A program made the position numbers and the translations under genes. A stretch of 64,000 nt of DNA from Micromonospora violae (GTDB taxonomy: Bacteria; Actinomycetota; Actinomycetes; Mycobacteriales; Micromonosporaceae), in contig NZ_SHKK01000001.1 in assembly GCF_004217135.1 (NCBI RefSeq), positions 5,890,001 to 5,954,000 of the forward strand. The letters run 5' to 3'. Positions 32,369 to 41,117 of this stretch are shown here, piece after piece. The notes beneath the pieces are model-generated. The model ran no database searches and had not been told where the DNA came from. It saw only the letters and a list, made by a program, of their open reading frames with translations. The stretch's first letter is position 1, and the number at the start of each line of letters is the position of its first letter.

Positions 32369-32929
32369 TCAGCGGCGCGGATAGCGCAGCAGCAGGCTGG
32401 CCGCGACCTCCTCGTCACCCACCGCGGCGTAGCTGTGTGAGACGTCCGACACCCAGCGGAGGTGACCACCGGCCGAGGCGGTCAGCGGCGCGTCGGCCGG
32501 CCCGGCGCGCAGCACCCCGGCGAAGACGGTGATGTGTTCGGTGACTCCCGACGCGTGAGCGGGGGAGAGCTGCACGACGCCGGGCGCGACCCGCATCCGG
32601 TACAGCTCGTAGGTCGCGTCGGTGTCGGTGAACACCTCCAGCAGGGTGGCGGTGACCGCGGTGCCGTGCACGGTGGGCTCGGCCGTCGGTTCGGCCAGCA
32701 GGGCGGTGAACGGTACGCCGAGCTGGGCGGTGACCGACCAGAGTGTCTCCAGGGTCGGGTTGCGCGTGCCGTTCTCCAGGCCGGAGAGGGTGGCCTTCCC
32801 GACGCCGGCGAGTCGGGCGAGTGTGGACAGCGAGATCCCCTGTTCCTCGCGCAGGGCGCGGACCCGGCGTCCGACGACGGCGGGATCCACATCGAGGCCC
32901 GGGCGTGGTGCTGGTGGTGGATGCGGCAC
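32369..32929 (-). CDS. XRE regulator with C-terminal cupin
   Basis: 186 residues. The helix-turn-helix is at 18-75 (VRALREEQGISLSTLARLAG, VGKATLSGLENGTRNPTLET) and the small cupin at 105-186 (VAPGVVQLSPAHASGVTEHI, then VFAGVLRAG). This family typically sits beside BenE- or EamA-type transporters, and here it is divergent from a BenE gene across a palindromic operator. Confidence 0.9.
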   Translation of the reverse strand: MPHPPPAPRPGLDVDPAVVGRRVRALREEQGISLSTLARLAGVGKATLSGLENGTRNPTLETLWSVTAQLGVPFTALLAEPTAEPTVHGTAVTATLLEVFTDTDATYELYRMRVAPGVVQLSPAHASGVTEHITVFAGVLRAGPADAPLTASAGGHLRWVSDVSHSYAAVGDEEVAASLLLRYPRR

Positions 32930-32953
32930 CCAGCTATCGTGCTACACGCTTCC

Positions 32954-32969
32954 GTTCCGTAAACGGAAC
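32954..32969. promoter_or_regulatory. Palindromic operator between XRE-cupin and benE genes
   Basis: GTTCCGTAAACGGAAC has perfect 7-base arms. It lies 24 bases before the XRE ATG and 16 before the BenE GTG, so one bound dimer could repress both genes. Confidence 0.7.
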
Positions 32970-32985
32970 AGTTGGGAGGGGTGGC

Positions 32986-34275
32986 GTGGCCGGACGCGTG
33001 CAACCAGTGCTGGCGGGTGTGGTGACCGCGCTGGTGGGCTTCGCCAGTTCGTTCACCGTCGTACTGGCCGGGCTCCGAGCGGCGGGCGCGTCGGACGCGC
33101 AGGCCGCCTCCGGTCTGCTCGCCCTCTGCGTGGCGAGCGGGCTCGTCGCCGCCTGGCTGGGCTGGCGGTACCGGATACCGATGAGCGCGGCCTGGTCCAC
33201 CCCGGGCGCGGCGCTGCTGGTGGCCACCGGACCGCCACCGGGCGGATGGCGGGTGGCGGTGGGCGCGTTCCTCATCTCCGGACTGCTGATCGTCGCGGCC
33301 GGGCTGTTCCCGCCACTCGCCCGTGCGGTGGCCGCCATCCCCAAGCCGGTGGCCGGCGCGATGCTCGCCGGGGTCCTGCTGCCGCTGTGCACCGCCCCGG
33401 TCCGCGCGCTCGTCGAACTGCCGGTGGTGGCCGGGCCGGTGGTGATCGGCTGGTTGCTGCTGCACCGGTTCGCCCGCCGCTGGGCGGTGCCCGGTGCGCT
33501 GGTGGTGGCGGTCGCGGCGATCGCGCTGACCGCGCCGCCGGCCGGCCTGACCGGGGCCGCACTGATCCCGTCGGTCACGGTGACCGTGCCGGCCTGGAAC
33601 GTGTCCGCCCTGGTCGGGCTGGCCCTGCCACTGTTCCTGGTCACCATGGCCGCGCAGAACGTGCCCGGCATGGCGGTGCTGGTCGGCTACGGCTACCGGC
33701 CGCCGTTCGGCGCCGCGCTGCGAACCACCGGCCTGGCCAGCCTGCTCGCCGCCCCGGCCGGCGGGCACGCGGTGAACCTCGCGGCGATCACCGCCGCACT
33801 GGCCGCCGGCCCCGACGCGCACCCGGACCCGGAGCGCCGGTGGATCGCCTCGGTCACCGCCGGCGCTGGGCTGGCCGTGCTCGGCCTGGGGGCCGGGGTG
33901 GCCACCACACTGGTCGCGGTCGCCCCACCGATCCTCATCGAGGCGGTCGCCGGGCTGGCCCTACTGGGTGCCCTCGCCACCGCCCTCGCCTCAGCGGTGA
34001 CCGACCCGGCGACCCGCGAGGCGGCCGTGGTCACCTTCGTGGTGACCGCGTCCGGGGTGACGTTGATCGGCGTGGGCGGCGCGTTCTGGGGCCTGGTCGC
34101 CGGGTGCCTGATGCTGCTGCTCTTCCACCGCCGCCAGCCCGCCCCCGCGCCGGCTGCGCCGGCCCAGCCCGCCCCCGCGCCGGACCAGCCCGAGCGGGCC
34201 GCCTCGGACCAGCCCGCCCCCGCGTCGGACCAGCCCGCGCCGGCCGGGTTGGGGAGATCCACTCGGGTTTCATGA
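32986..34275 (+). CDS. benE: BenE-family benzoate/proton symporter-like transporter
   Basis: 429 residues from GTG 32986 (GGGAGG six bases upstream). Eleven or twelve hydrophobic segments, with RYRIPMSAAWSTPGAALL and PLFLVTMAAQNVPGMAVL being BenE landmarks. The natural substrate may differ from benzoate. The C-terminus is an unusual Pro/Ala/Gln-rich tail with PAPA/DQPAPA repeats. It stops inside a palindromic element, so the last residues (STRVS) are encoded by it. Confidence 0.88.
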   Translation: MAGRVQPVLAGVVTALVGFASSFTVVLAGLRAAGASDAQAASGLLALCVASGLVAAWLGWRYRIPMSAAWSTPGAALLVATGPPPGGWRVAVGAFLISGLLIVAAGLFPPLARAVAAIPKPVAGAMLAGVLLPLCTAPVRALVELPVVAGPVVIGWLLLHRFARRWAVPGALVVAVAAIALTAPPAGLTGAALIPSVTVTVPAWNVSALVGLALPLFLVTMAAQNVPGMAVLVGYGYRPPFGAALRTTGLASLLAAPAGGHAVNLAAITAALAAGPDAHPDPERRWIASVTAGAGLAVLGLGAGVATTLVAVAPPILIEAVAGLALLGALATALASAVTDPATREAAVVTFVVTASGVTLIGVGGAFWGLVAGCLMLLLFHRRQPAPAPAAPAQPAPAPDQPERAASDQPAPASDQPAPAGLGRSTRVS

Positions 34276-34330
34276 AGTCGGGCTGTCCCGGAGCCCCGGA
34301 CGCCCCGATTTTCATGAACCCGAGTCGATC
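34256..34330. repeat. Palindromic element (GATCGACTCGGG type), second copy
   Basis: Left arm GATCCACTCGGGTTTCATGA pairs with the right arm ending ACCCGAGTCGATC, with an inner CGGG/CCCG stem. It shares outer arms with 25757-25834. It includes the benE stop codon and probably serves as terminator. Confidence 0.75.
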
Positions 34331-34333
34331 ACT

Positions 34334-34384
34334 ACGGGAGGCCGGTGGGACGGGAGGCCGGGGACGGGAGGCCGGGGACGGGAG
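34334..34384. repeat. Short tandem repeat of ACGGGAGGCCGGGG
   Basis: One imperfect 16-base unit (34334-34349), two perfect 14-base units (34350-34377) and a partial unit. It lies directly after the palindromic element. No function evident. Confidence 0.7.
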
Positions 34385-34393
34385 TGCGTGGGG

Positions 34394-34753
34394 CTACTCC
34401 TCGGGCGGCAGGTCGGCCACCCCGACGGCCAGCAGGACCCGGCCGTCGGCCACCGACCCGATCTGGTCGGCCGGTACGTAGACCGCGCCGGTGCGGGTCA
34501 GCTCGGTCGAGACCTTCAGGTAGCCGGTGTGCAGCAACCGTGCCGCCAGATCGGCCGGGACGTCCGGCTCCTCGACAGCGGTCGCCTCGATCAGCTCGTC
34601 CAGACTGCTGCCCGGGTCGGCGGTCGGTGTCTGGACGGTCACCGCGTTCGGGTCGCCCCGCTGGACGAGGTCCACCGTCCCGACCTCGGTGCCGGCCGAG
34701 TCGATCACCGGCATCCCGGTGGTGATCCGCGAAATGGTCGCCTGCTGCTCCAT
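34394..34753 (-). CDS. PRC-barrel-like (DUF2171-type) protein
   Basis: 119 residues from ATG 34753; a longer frame start is not supported. The core RITTGMPVIDSAGTEVGTVD, then DLVQRGDPNAVTVQT and TGAVYVPADQIGSV, matches the beta-barrel pattern of PRC-barrel proteins of unknown role. Soluble; the middle is acidic and helical. Single gene. Confidence 0.7.
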   Translation of the reverse strand: MEQQATISRITTGMPVIDSAGTEVGTVDLVQRGDPNAVTVQTPTADPGSSLDELIEATAVEEPDVPADLAARLLHTGYLKVSTELTRTGAVYVPADQIGSVADGRVLLAVGVADLPPEE

Positions 34754-34875
34754 CCCGCTGCGGTTCCCAGGGCGGTATGCCACTAAACGCCGCCGCCCAC
34801 CCATCCGTCCGATGCTCAGCAACTACGGCAGCGACCTGGAGGCGATGGGCCGGGAGGCAATGGGCCTGAAGAGCC

Positions 34876-34913
34876 TGATGACTCTGCGGCATCAATATGC
34901 CTCAGAGTCATCA
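34876..34913 (-). terminator. Palindrome after the 83-aa gene
   Basis: TGATGACTCTGCGGCAT (34876-34892) pairs with ATGCCTCAGAGTCATCA (34897-34913) with one mismatch and a 4-base loop. It lies 80 bases after the stop of the minus-strand gene at 34993. Likely a terminator or a dispersed palindrome. Confidence 0.6.
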
Positions 34914-34992
34914 CTGTCGAAAGCAATACCGCCTCCACGGCCCGCGTAAGGTGGCGGGCGACGTGCCGCCACGCCAGCGGCACGCAGCCCAT

Positions 34993-35244
34993 TCAGGTGT
35001 TCGGAAGGGTCCAGCCGCTGGGCGGGCGGGGGGACAGTTCCCGCCAGGTGTCCGGCCCGTCGAGGAGAGCCCGGACGGTCTCCTCGGCCTCGTCCGCACT
35101 GCCGTACTCGTAGAAACGAGAGATGCCCTCGGCGCCGCCGGCCCGCTGCTCGACGTGCCACCGGTCGGCGTCCACGCGCAGGAAAACATCCCGCCGGGCC
35201 AGCCGCCCCCACTTCCCGTTCCACCAGTGCTTTCGCTGCTCCAT
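34993..35244 (-). CDS. Conserved small protein (83 aa), possibly SOS-regulated
   Basis: Starts MEQRKHWWNGKWGRLARRDV with strand-rich FLRVDADRWHVEQRAG, then a helix (SADEAEETVRALLDG). The ATG is 12 bases downstream of a LexA-like box (35257-35272). The composition is natural and the frame well bounded. Function not recognised; the box hints at a role in DNA damage response. Confidence 0.7.
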   Translation of the reverse strand: MEQRKHWWNGKWGRLARRDVFLRVDADRWHVEQRAGGAEGISRFYEYGSADEAEETVRALLDGPDTWRELSPRPPSGWTLPNT

Positions 35245-35256
35245 GGCGGGACTCTA

Positions 35257-35272
35257 TCGAACACACGTACGA
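35257..35272. promoter_or_regulatory. LexA/SOS-like box
   Basis: TCGAACACACGTACGA matches the Gram-positive/actinobacterial SOS palindrome TCGAAC-N4-GTTCGA with one mismatch. It lies 12 bases before the ATG of the minus-strand 83-residue gene. A near-identical box lies at 50738-50753. Confidence 0.5.
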
Positions 35273-35279
35273 GAAGGTG

Positions 35280-35308
35280 CGGCCCCTGCGGGAATCCCAC
35301 AGGGGCCG
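35280..35308 (-). terminator. Hairpin terminator of mscL
   Basis: CGGCCCCTG (35280-35288) pairs with CAGGGGCCG (35300-35308), 19 bases after the mscL stop on the minus strand. Confidence 0.6.
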
Positions 35309-35326
35309 ATGTGCATTCCGTTCGGG

Positions 35327-35800
35327 TCAGCGCTGCGTCGGCGGCTCGGTACGGCGGCCCAACACGTCGTCCAGCGCTCCGCGCTGCTGGCCCGGGGTGG
35401 TGTGGCCGGCGGAGACCAGCGCGTCGCGGATCTCGGTGAGCAGCTTGACCTCCTCGCTCGGCGCGGCCGGCGGCGGCTCCTCGCCCCGCTTGCGCCGCTC
35501 GGCGAGCCGGTTCATCGGGTAGACGACCAGGAAGTAGAGCGCCGCCGCGGTGAGCAGGAAGGTGATCACCGCGTTGACGAAGGCGATCCAGTCGAACGCG
35601 ATGCCACGGAACTTCGGTGCCGTGCCGGCCAGGCCCTTGTCGCTGCCGGTGATGAGCAGCACGAAGACCCGGATCAGCGGGTCGAGGAACGACTTGGTGA
35701 GCTGGGTGACCACGCCCGTGAACGCGGCGCCGATGACGACACCGACCGCCAGGTCGACGACGTTGCCGCGCATGATGAAGTCTTTGAAGCCCTTGAGCAT
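35327..35800 (-). CDS. mscL: Large-conductance mechanosensitive channel MscL
   Basis: 157 residues. MLKGFKDFIMRGNVVDLAVG, followed by VVIGAAFTGVV, is the diagnostic N-terminal helix and first membrane span, ITFLLTAAALYFLVV the second, and a charged tail (RLAERRKRGEE, then a helix EVKLLTEIRDALVSA) forms the cytoplasmic bundle. It releases solutes on osmotic downshock. Slightly long C-terminus; otherwise standard. Confidence 0.96.
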   Translation of the reverse strand: MLKGFKDFIMRGNVVDLAVGVVIGAAFTGVVTQLTKSFLDPLIRVFVLLITGSDKGLAGTAPKFRGIAFDWIAFVNAVITFLLTAAALYFLVVYPMNRLAERRKRGEEPPPAAPSEEVKLLTEIRDALVSAGHTTPGQQRGALDDVLGRRTEPPTQR

Positions 35801-35839
35801 TCGTACTCCCGAGGTGTCCGCTTTTCCGTCGGGGACAAC

Positions 35840-36556
35840 CTATGCCCCTTCGGCGGGCTCCAGAAATGCGCCAGCTTCGATCGCCGCCCGGCCCGGATCG
35901 CCGGCCCGGATCGCCTCGACCAGCCGGGTGTGGTCGACGTAACGCTCGGGGGTGAGCGACCCGCCCATGGCCTGGGCGACCGTGTTGCGCAGGGCGGTGC
36001 CGACCGAGGCGTACAGCTCGGCGAGCATGCTGTTGTGCGCGGCGGCGACCACCGCCGTGTGCAGTGCCGCGTCGGCCTCGACGAACGCGTCGACCCGGCC
36101 CCCGTGCCAGGCGGCCTCGCGCCGGGCGAGCGCGCCGTCGAGCGCCGCCAGGTCCTCCGGTGTACGCCGCAGCGCGGCGAGCCGGGCGGCCTCCACCTCG
36201 AAGGCGCGGCGTACCTCGATGACCTCGGTCATCCGGTCGTCGCCGAGGCGGCGGGCGACCACCGGTGCCAGTTCGTCGGTGGACACCACGTAGGTGCCGG
36301 AGCCCTGCCGGCACTCCAGAACCCCGGCGTGCACCAGGGCGCGGACCGCCTCGCGGACCGTGTTGCGTCCGACGCCCAGCGCGGCGACCAGTTGTGGCTC
36401 GGTGGGGATGCGCCCGCCGACGGGCCATTCGCCGCCGAGGATCCGGGCGCGGAGCTGCTCGGTGGTCTGCCGAACCCGGTGGCCGCGCGGCGGCACGGCC
36501 GGCTGGTCGCCGGGCGGCACTGGCGGCGCGGACGGGAATTCAACCGACGGTGGCAC
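35840..36556 (-). CDS. FadR-subfamily GntR regulator (FCD domain)
   Basis: 238 residues. Winged helix 28-95 (RVRQTTEQLRARILGGEWPV, RIPTEPQLVAALGVGRNTVR) and an FCD helical domain 105-230 (EVIEVRRAFEVEAARLAALR, HTAVVAAAHNSMLAELY). FCD proteins usually bind small carboxylates. Divergent from an MFS transporter gene, which it probably controls. Confidence 0.92.
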   Translation of the reverse strand: MPPSVEFPSAPPVPPGDQPAVPPRGHRVRQTTEQLRARILGGEWPVGGRIPTEPQLVAALGVGRNTVREAVRALVHAGVLECRQGSGTYVVSTDELAPVVARRLGDDRMTEVIEVRRAFEVEAARLAALRRTPEDLAALDGALARREAAWHGGRVDAFVEADAALHTAVVAAAHNSMLAELYASVGTALRNTVAQAMGGSLTPERYVDHTRLVEAIRAGDPGRAAIEAGAFLEPAEGA

Positions 36557-36606
36557 TGGTTACATCACCGGTCCCGAATTCATCCCATGATTGTAGGTTA
36601 GCGGTC

Positions 36607-37887
36607 ATGACCCCGCCACCAACCGCCGCTCCGGCGTCGCCCGCCCCCGTCGCCGCCGACCCCCGCCCGACGCGGGACCCCGGCGCCGGCCGGCGGACGC
36701 CCCCGGTGACCGGTGGCGCACTGGTGCTGGTCGGGATGCTGCTGGTCGCACTCAACCTGCGTGCCGTGGTGACGAGCCTCGGCGCGCTGCTCGACGAGGT
36801 CCGCGACGGGCTCGGCCTCTCCGGCGTCACCGCCGGACTGGTCACCACCCTGCCGACCATCGCGTTCGCCGGCCTCGGCGCGCTCACCCCGTGGCTGGTC
36901 CGCCGGGTAGCGCCGGCCCGGGTGCTGGTGGTCGCCATGATCGCCCTCGCCGTCGGCCAGGTGCTCCGGGTCGCCACCGACTCGGCCTGGATCTTCGTGC
37001 TCACCAGCGCGCTGGCGCTGTCCGGCATCGCGGTCGCCAACATTCTGCTGCCGATGCTCGTCAAGCAGCACTTCCCGCACCGCACCGGCCTGGTCACCGG
37101 GGCGTACACGATGGCGTTGACAGTGGGCACGACGGTGGCCGCCGCCACCGCGGTGCCGATCGCCCACGCCTTCGGGTCGTGGCGGGCCGGGCTCGGCATC
37201 TGGGCCGCGATGGCCGCGGTGGCCGTACTCCCGTGGGTGCCGCTGGCGCTGCGGACCCGCGCCGCGGCACGGCGGGCGACCCCGACGGCGGTCGCCGCCG
37301 CGCCGCCCCGGGTCCGGCCGGCGCGGACCCGGCTCGGCTGGGCGATGGCCATCTACTTCGGGGCGCAGTCGCTCAGCGGGTACGCGATCATGGGTTGGCT
37401 GGCCCAGTTGTTCCGTGACGCCGGTTACCAGCCGGAGTCGGCCGGGCTGCTGCTCGCCGGGGTGACCGCGCTCGGCGTGCCGATCGCGCTGCTGATGCCC
37501 ACCCTGGCCGGTCGGCTGCGCAGCCTGCGTCCGCTGGTGCTCGGGCTGACCACCGCGTCGACGCTGGCCTACCTGGGGTTGGCGCTCGCACCGCACGGTG
37601 CCGCGCTGCTCTGGGTCGCCCTGTTGGCGATCGGTCAGGGCGCTTTCCCGATGATCCTGACCGCCATCGGCCTGCGCGCCCGTACCGCGGAGGGGACGGT
37701 CGCGCTCTCCGCGTTCGCGCAGAGCACCGGGTACGTGATTGCCGCCCTCGGCCCGCTGATGGTCGGCATCCTCTACGAGGCCACCGGCGGCTGGACCGCA
37801 CCGCTCGGGTTCCTGCTGGGCGCCCTCGCCGTGCAGACGACCGCAGGCATGGCGATCGCTCGTCCCCGTTACGTCGAGGACGAGTGA
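36607..37887 (+). CDS. CynX/NimT-family MFS transporter
   Basis: 426 residues from ATG 36607. A Pro/Ala-rich cytoplasmic leader (1-40) and twelve hydrophobic segments follow; LLVALNLRAVVTSLGALLDE is the CynX/NimT opening, and later AIYFGAQSLSGYAIMGWLAQ is a family hallmark. Relatives export cyanate, nitroimidazole or other small drugs. The substrate is probably related to the ligand of the divergent FCD regulator. Confidence 0.88.
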   Translation: MTPPPTAAPASPAPVAADPRPTRDPGAGRRTPPVTGGALVLVGMLLVALNLRAVVTSLGALLDEVRDGLGLSGVTAGLVTTLPTIAFAGLGALTPWLVRRVAPARVLVVAMIALAVGQVLRVATDSAWIFVLTSALALSGIAVANILLPMLVKQHFPHRTGLVTGAYTMALTVGTTVAAATAVPIAHAFGSWRAGLGIWAAMAAVAVLPWVPLALRTRAAARRATPTAVAAAPPRVRPARTRLGWAMAIYFGAQSLSGYAIMGWLAQLFRDAGYQPESAGLLLAGVTALGVPIALLMPTLAGRLRSLRPLVLGLTTASTLAYLGLALAPHGAALLWVALLAIGQGAFPMILTAIGLRARTAEGTVALSAFAQSTGYVIAALGPLMVGILYEATGGWTAPLGFLLGALAVQTTAGMAIARPRYVEDE

Positions 37888-37900
37888 CGAACCGCAGCGG

Positions 37901-38257
37901 TCAGGAGGAAGCCGGCGTCGACTCGCCGGCGACTGCCTCATCCACCGTCGGGTAGGTGTGCAGCACCTCGACCAGCCCGCTCACCTCAAGGATGCGCAAC
38001 ACGCCGCGCTGCGGGGCGGCCAACCGGACCACACCGCCGGAATCGTCGCAGCTGTTCTTGGCGCGGACGAAGACCGACAGGCCGGTCGAGTCGCAGAACG
38101 AGACCTCCGCCAGGTCGAACACCAGCCGGTTGCGGCCCTTGTCGAGCAGGTCGGTGATCTGGTCCTGTAGCTGCGGCGCGGTGGCCATGTCCAGCTCGCC
38201 CGCGACCGACACGACGACCACGTCACCGCGTTGTTCCGTGTGCACCGTCAACGACAT
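37901..38257 (-). CDS. STAS-domain anti-sigma factor antagonist
   Basis: 118 residues of the SpoIIAA/RsbV family: VVVVSVAGELDMATAPQLQD, LVFDLAEVSFCDSTGLSVFV with the phosphorylatable Ser in CDSTGL. It would bind an RsbW-type anti-sigma kinase when unphosphorylated. It is divergent from the rsbRST operon, a natural output partner for it. Confidence 0.93.
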   Translation of the reverse strand: MSLTVHTEQRGDVVVVSVAGELDMATAPQLQDQITDLLDKGRNRLVFDLAEVSFCDSTGLSVFVRAKNSCDDSGGVVRLAAPQRGVLRILEVSGLVEVLHTYPTVDEAVAGESTPASS

Positions 38258-38420
38258 TCGCCAGACCTCCTGTTATCGGGGGAACGGTATCCCACGACCA
38301 TGCTCGAACGCAGAACGGGAGCCGTGATCCGGTGGCCCTCGTCATTCCGTTGCTACGGGGCAAGTAGTTGATCAGACCCCGGTGATAGAGTCCGCCCGGT
38401 CCAGGTCAAGGGGGTTCGAA

Positions 38421-39281
38421 ATGGCGTTGAGCACCGAAGAAAGTGGTCGGCTCGCCGCGCTGCTCAGCGGGCAGGACGAACGGGTCACGACTCGGTGGAC
38501 CGAGATCGTCACCAGTTCGTTGCGGGGCCGACTGAGCCAGGCAGAGCTGCGCCGACAGGTCCAGGACCTGCACCGCGCCATCGTCACCACCAGCGAGCAG
38601 GGCGTCATCGACCTGTCCGCCGACAGCGCCGCCGAACTGCGCGCCGCGCTCTCCGAACTGTCCCGGGGTCGGGCCCGACAGGGCTTCTCCGCCACCGAGA
38701 CCACGATCAGCATCTTCGCGCTCAAGGACGTGCTGGCCGAGCTGATGCAGGAGGCCGGCGGCGCGGACGCGCTGCACGACTACGTCGCCTTCTCGAAGCT
38801 CGTCGACGAGCTGGGCCTGTTCACCTTCGAGACCTTCGTCCGTACCCGGGAGAGCCTGATCGCCGACCAGGCCGAGCAGCTGCTGGAACTCTCCACGCCG
38901 GTGGTCAAGCTCTGGGAGGGCGTCGTCGCCGTGCCGCTGGTCGGCACCCTGGACTCGGCCCGGGCCCAGGTCGTCATGGAGCGGCTGCTGCAGACCCTGG
39001 TCGACACCAGCTCGCCGTACGCGATCATCGACATCACCGGCGTGCCGGCGGTGGACACCCAGGTCGCCCAGCACATCCTGAAGACCGTGGTGGCCGCCCG
39101 GCTGATGGGCGCCGACTGCATCATCTCCGGCATCCGCCCGCAGATCGCGCAGACCATCGTGGCGCTCGGCATCGAGTTCGGCGACATCGCCACCAAGGCG
39201 AGCCTCGCCGACGCGCTGCGCCACGTGCTCCGGCTCACCGGGGTGGAGACCGCCCGCCGCCAGCCGCGCAGGGACGCCTGA
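38421..39281 (+). CDS. rsbR: RsbR-type stressosome co-antagonist
   Basis: 286 residues from ATG 38421, with a GGGGG ribosome site. The N-terminal 150 residues are helical, like the globin-fold sensor of RsbR paralogues. The STAS domain spans 165-275 (VAVPLVGTLDSARAQVVMER, IIDITGVPAVDTQVAQHILK, SGIRPQIAQTIVALG), with Thr positions equivalent to the RsbT targets (DITG, DTQVA). It forms the stressosome shell with RsbS. First gene of a six-gene operon. Confidence 0.92.
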   Translation: MALSTEESGRLAALLSGQDERVTTRWTEIVTSSLRGRLSQAELRRQVQDLHRAIVTTSEQGVIDLSADSAAELRAALSELSRGRARQGFSATETTISIFALKDVLAELMQEAGGADALHDYVAFSKLVDELGLFTFETFVRTRESLIADQAEQLLELSTPVVKLWEGVVAVPLVGTLDSARAQVVMERLLQTLVDTSSPYAIIDITGVPAVDTQVAQHILKTVVAARLMGADCIISGIRPQIAQTIVALGIEFGDIATKASLADALRHVLRLTGVETARRQPRRDA

Positions 39282-39691
39282 TGGAACGCGTGCCGATCCT
39301 CAAGATCGGTGACATCCTGCTCGTCTCCATCCAACTGGACATGTCCGACCAGACGGCGGTCCAGCTCCAGGAGGATCTCGCCGAGCGGATCGTGGCAACC
39401 GGTTGCCACGGCGTCATCATCGACATCACGGCGCTGGACATCGTCGACTCCTTCGTGGGGCGGATGCTCTCCACCATCGCGTCGATCTCCAAGGTGCTCG
39501 ACGCGGAGACGGTGGTCGTCGGGATGCGCCCGGCCGTCGCCATCACCCTTGTCGAACTGGGGCTGTCGCTCAACGGCATCCGTACCGCGCTGAACGTCGA
39601 GCGCGGCATGGAGCTGATCGCGGCGGCCCGCGCCGACGAGCTCGATCTCCAGCTCGACGACGATCCGGACGCCGAGACGGCCACGCCGTGA
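39281..39691 (+). CDS. rsbS: RsbS-type stressosome scaffold
   Basis: 136 residues, one STAS domain: VPILKIGDILLVSIQLDMSD, IIDITALDIVDSFVGRMLST with the Ser phosphosite in VDSFVG, then a short acidic tail. It overlaps rsbR by one base (TGATG) and rsbT by four. It holds RsbT in the stressosome until phosphorylated. Confidence 0.93.
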   Translation: MERVPILKIGDILLVSIQLDMSDQTAVQLQEDLAERIVATGCHGVIIDITALDIVDSFVGRMLSTIASISKVLDAETVVVGMRPAVAITLVELGLSLNGIRTALNVERGMELIAAARADELDLQLDDDPDAETATP

Positions 39692-40107
39692 CCGCGGGCA
39701 TCGACCTGGGCCACCCGCAGGCGCAGGCGATCCGGAGCGACGAGGACGTGGTGCGCGTCCGGCAACTGGTCCGTGCCGTGGCGGTGGCCGTCAAGCTGTC
39801 CCTCGTCGACCAGACCAAGGTGGTCACCGCGGCGAGCGAGTTGGCCCGCAACACCCTGGTGTACGGCGGCGGCGGTGCGGTCGAGGTGACGACCGTGGAC
39901 AACGGCCGACGCAAGGGCGTGCAGATCGTGTTCGCCGACTCCGGGCCGGGCATCCCCGACCTGGAGCTGGCCCTCACCGACGGTTACACCACCGGCGGCG
40001 GCCTCGGCCTCGGGCTCAGTGGTGCCCGACGCCTGGTCGACGAGTTCCAGATCGAGACGTCAGCGGAGAGCGGCACGCGCGTCACGGTCACCAAGTGGTC
40101 GCGGTGA
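39688..40107 (+). CDS. rsbT: RsbT-type switch serine/threonine kinase
   Basis: 139 residues of the GHKL fold: KVVTAASELARNTLVYGGGG (N-box), FADSGPGIPDLELAL (G1), GGGLGLGLSGARRLVDEF (G2). It phosphorylates RsbR/RsbS and then activates a downstream partner. In Bacillus that partner is the RsbU phosphatase; here two SpoIIE-type phosphatases lie in the same operon. GTG start overlaps rsbS. Confidence 0.93.
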   Translation: MTAGIDLGHPQAQAIRSDEDVVRVRQLVRAVAVAVKLSLVDQTKVVTAASELARNTLVYGGGGAVEVTTVDNGRRKGVQIVFADSGPGIPDLELALTDGYTTGGGLGLGLSGARRLVDEFQIETSAESGTRVTVTKWSR

Positions 40108-41117
40108 GCGCCGAGCCGGTCACTGACAGTGGCATCTGGTTTCGGGTCGAGGCCAGCAGCGCGGCGAGCGCCGTCCGGCGCGCCGCCGAGCGTCTCGGCG
40201 CGCAGCTGGAGATGGGCGAGGCGCGCATCGCCGACCTCGCCATCGTCGCCGCCGAGCTGACCAGCAACCTGGTCAAGCACGCCGACGACGGCGTCCTGCT
40301 GCTCCGGCCGGTACGCCGCGCCGGGCAGGCCGGGGTGGAGCTGGTGGCCATCGACTCCGGGCCCGGCATGGCCGACCTGACCGTCTCGTCCCAGGACGGG
40401 CACTCCACCACCGGCACCCTCGGCATCGGTCTGGGTGCCATCGTCCGGCAGGCCAGCTGGTTCGACGGATACTCGCTGCCCGGCCGGGGCACCGTCCTCG
40501 CCGTGCAGGTCTGGCCGGCGGAGACAGCACGGCCGTCCTGGGCCGGGGCCCTCACCCGACCGCTGACCGGCGAGACGGTCAGCGGCGACGGGTACGCCGT
40601 CCGGGTCGCCGACGGCCGGCACCAGGTGCTGGTCAGCGACGGGTTGGGGCACGGGCCGCTGGCCGGGGCCGCCACCGACGCGGCGCTGGCCGCGTTCCGC
40701 GACGCCCCCGCCGGCCCGCCGGCGACGGTCGTCGGCCACCTGCACCGGAGCATGTCGCACACCCGTGGCGCCGCGCTCGCGGTCGCCGAGCTGGCGCCGA
40801 CGGCCGGCGTGCTGCACTACGCCGGTTTGGGCAACATCTCCGGCTTGGTCGTCGAGGGCGACGGCCACCGCCGAGGGCTGGTGTCGCTGCCCGGCATCGC
40901 CGGCCACCAGCGGCCGACGATCCGGGAGTACGACTACCCGTTCCGCCCCGGCGCCCGGCTGGTGATGCACAGCGACGGGGTGGCCGACCGATGGCGGTTG
41001 GCCGACTACCCCGGTCTGGAGGAGCGATCCCCGCTGGTCATGGCGGCGACCCTCCTGCGCGACGCCGGGGTGCGACGGGACGACGCCTGCGTGCTGGTCG
41101 CGAGGTCCTGGGAATGA
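40104..41117 (+). CDS. RsbT-like ATPase fused to SpoIIE-type phosphatase (RsbX-like)
   Basis: 337 residues from GTG 40104. Residues 10-130 are a GHKL domain (AAELTSNLVKHADDG, DSGPGMADL, TGTLGIGLGAIVRQ), and residues 150-337 a compact PP2C/SpoIIE domain (VLVSDGLGHGPLAGAATDAA, HYAGLGNISG, MHSDGVADRW, DACVLVARSW). Similar fusions follow RsbT in actinobacteria and are thought to reset RsbS/RsbR phosphorylation or act as output. Overlaps rsbT and the kinase gene. Confidence 0.88.
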   Translation: MSAEPVTDSGIWFRVEASSAASAVRRAAERLGAQLEMGEARIADLAIVAAELTSNLVKHADDGVLLLRPVRRAGQAGVELVAIDSGPGMADLTVSSQDGHSTTGTLGIGLGAIVRQASWFDGYSLPGRGTVLAVQVWPAETARPSWAGALTRPLTGETVSGDGYAVRVADGRHQVLVSDGLGHGPLAGAATDAALAAFRDAPAGPPATVVGHLHRSMSHTRGAALAVAELAPTAGVLHYAGLGNISGLVVEGDGHRRGLVSLPGIAGHQRPTIREYDYPFRPGARLVMHSDGVADRWRLADYPGLEERSPLVMAATLLRDAGVRRDDACVLVARSWE

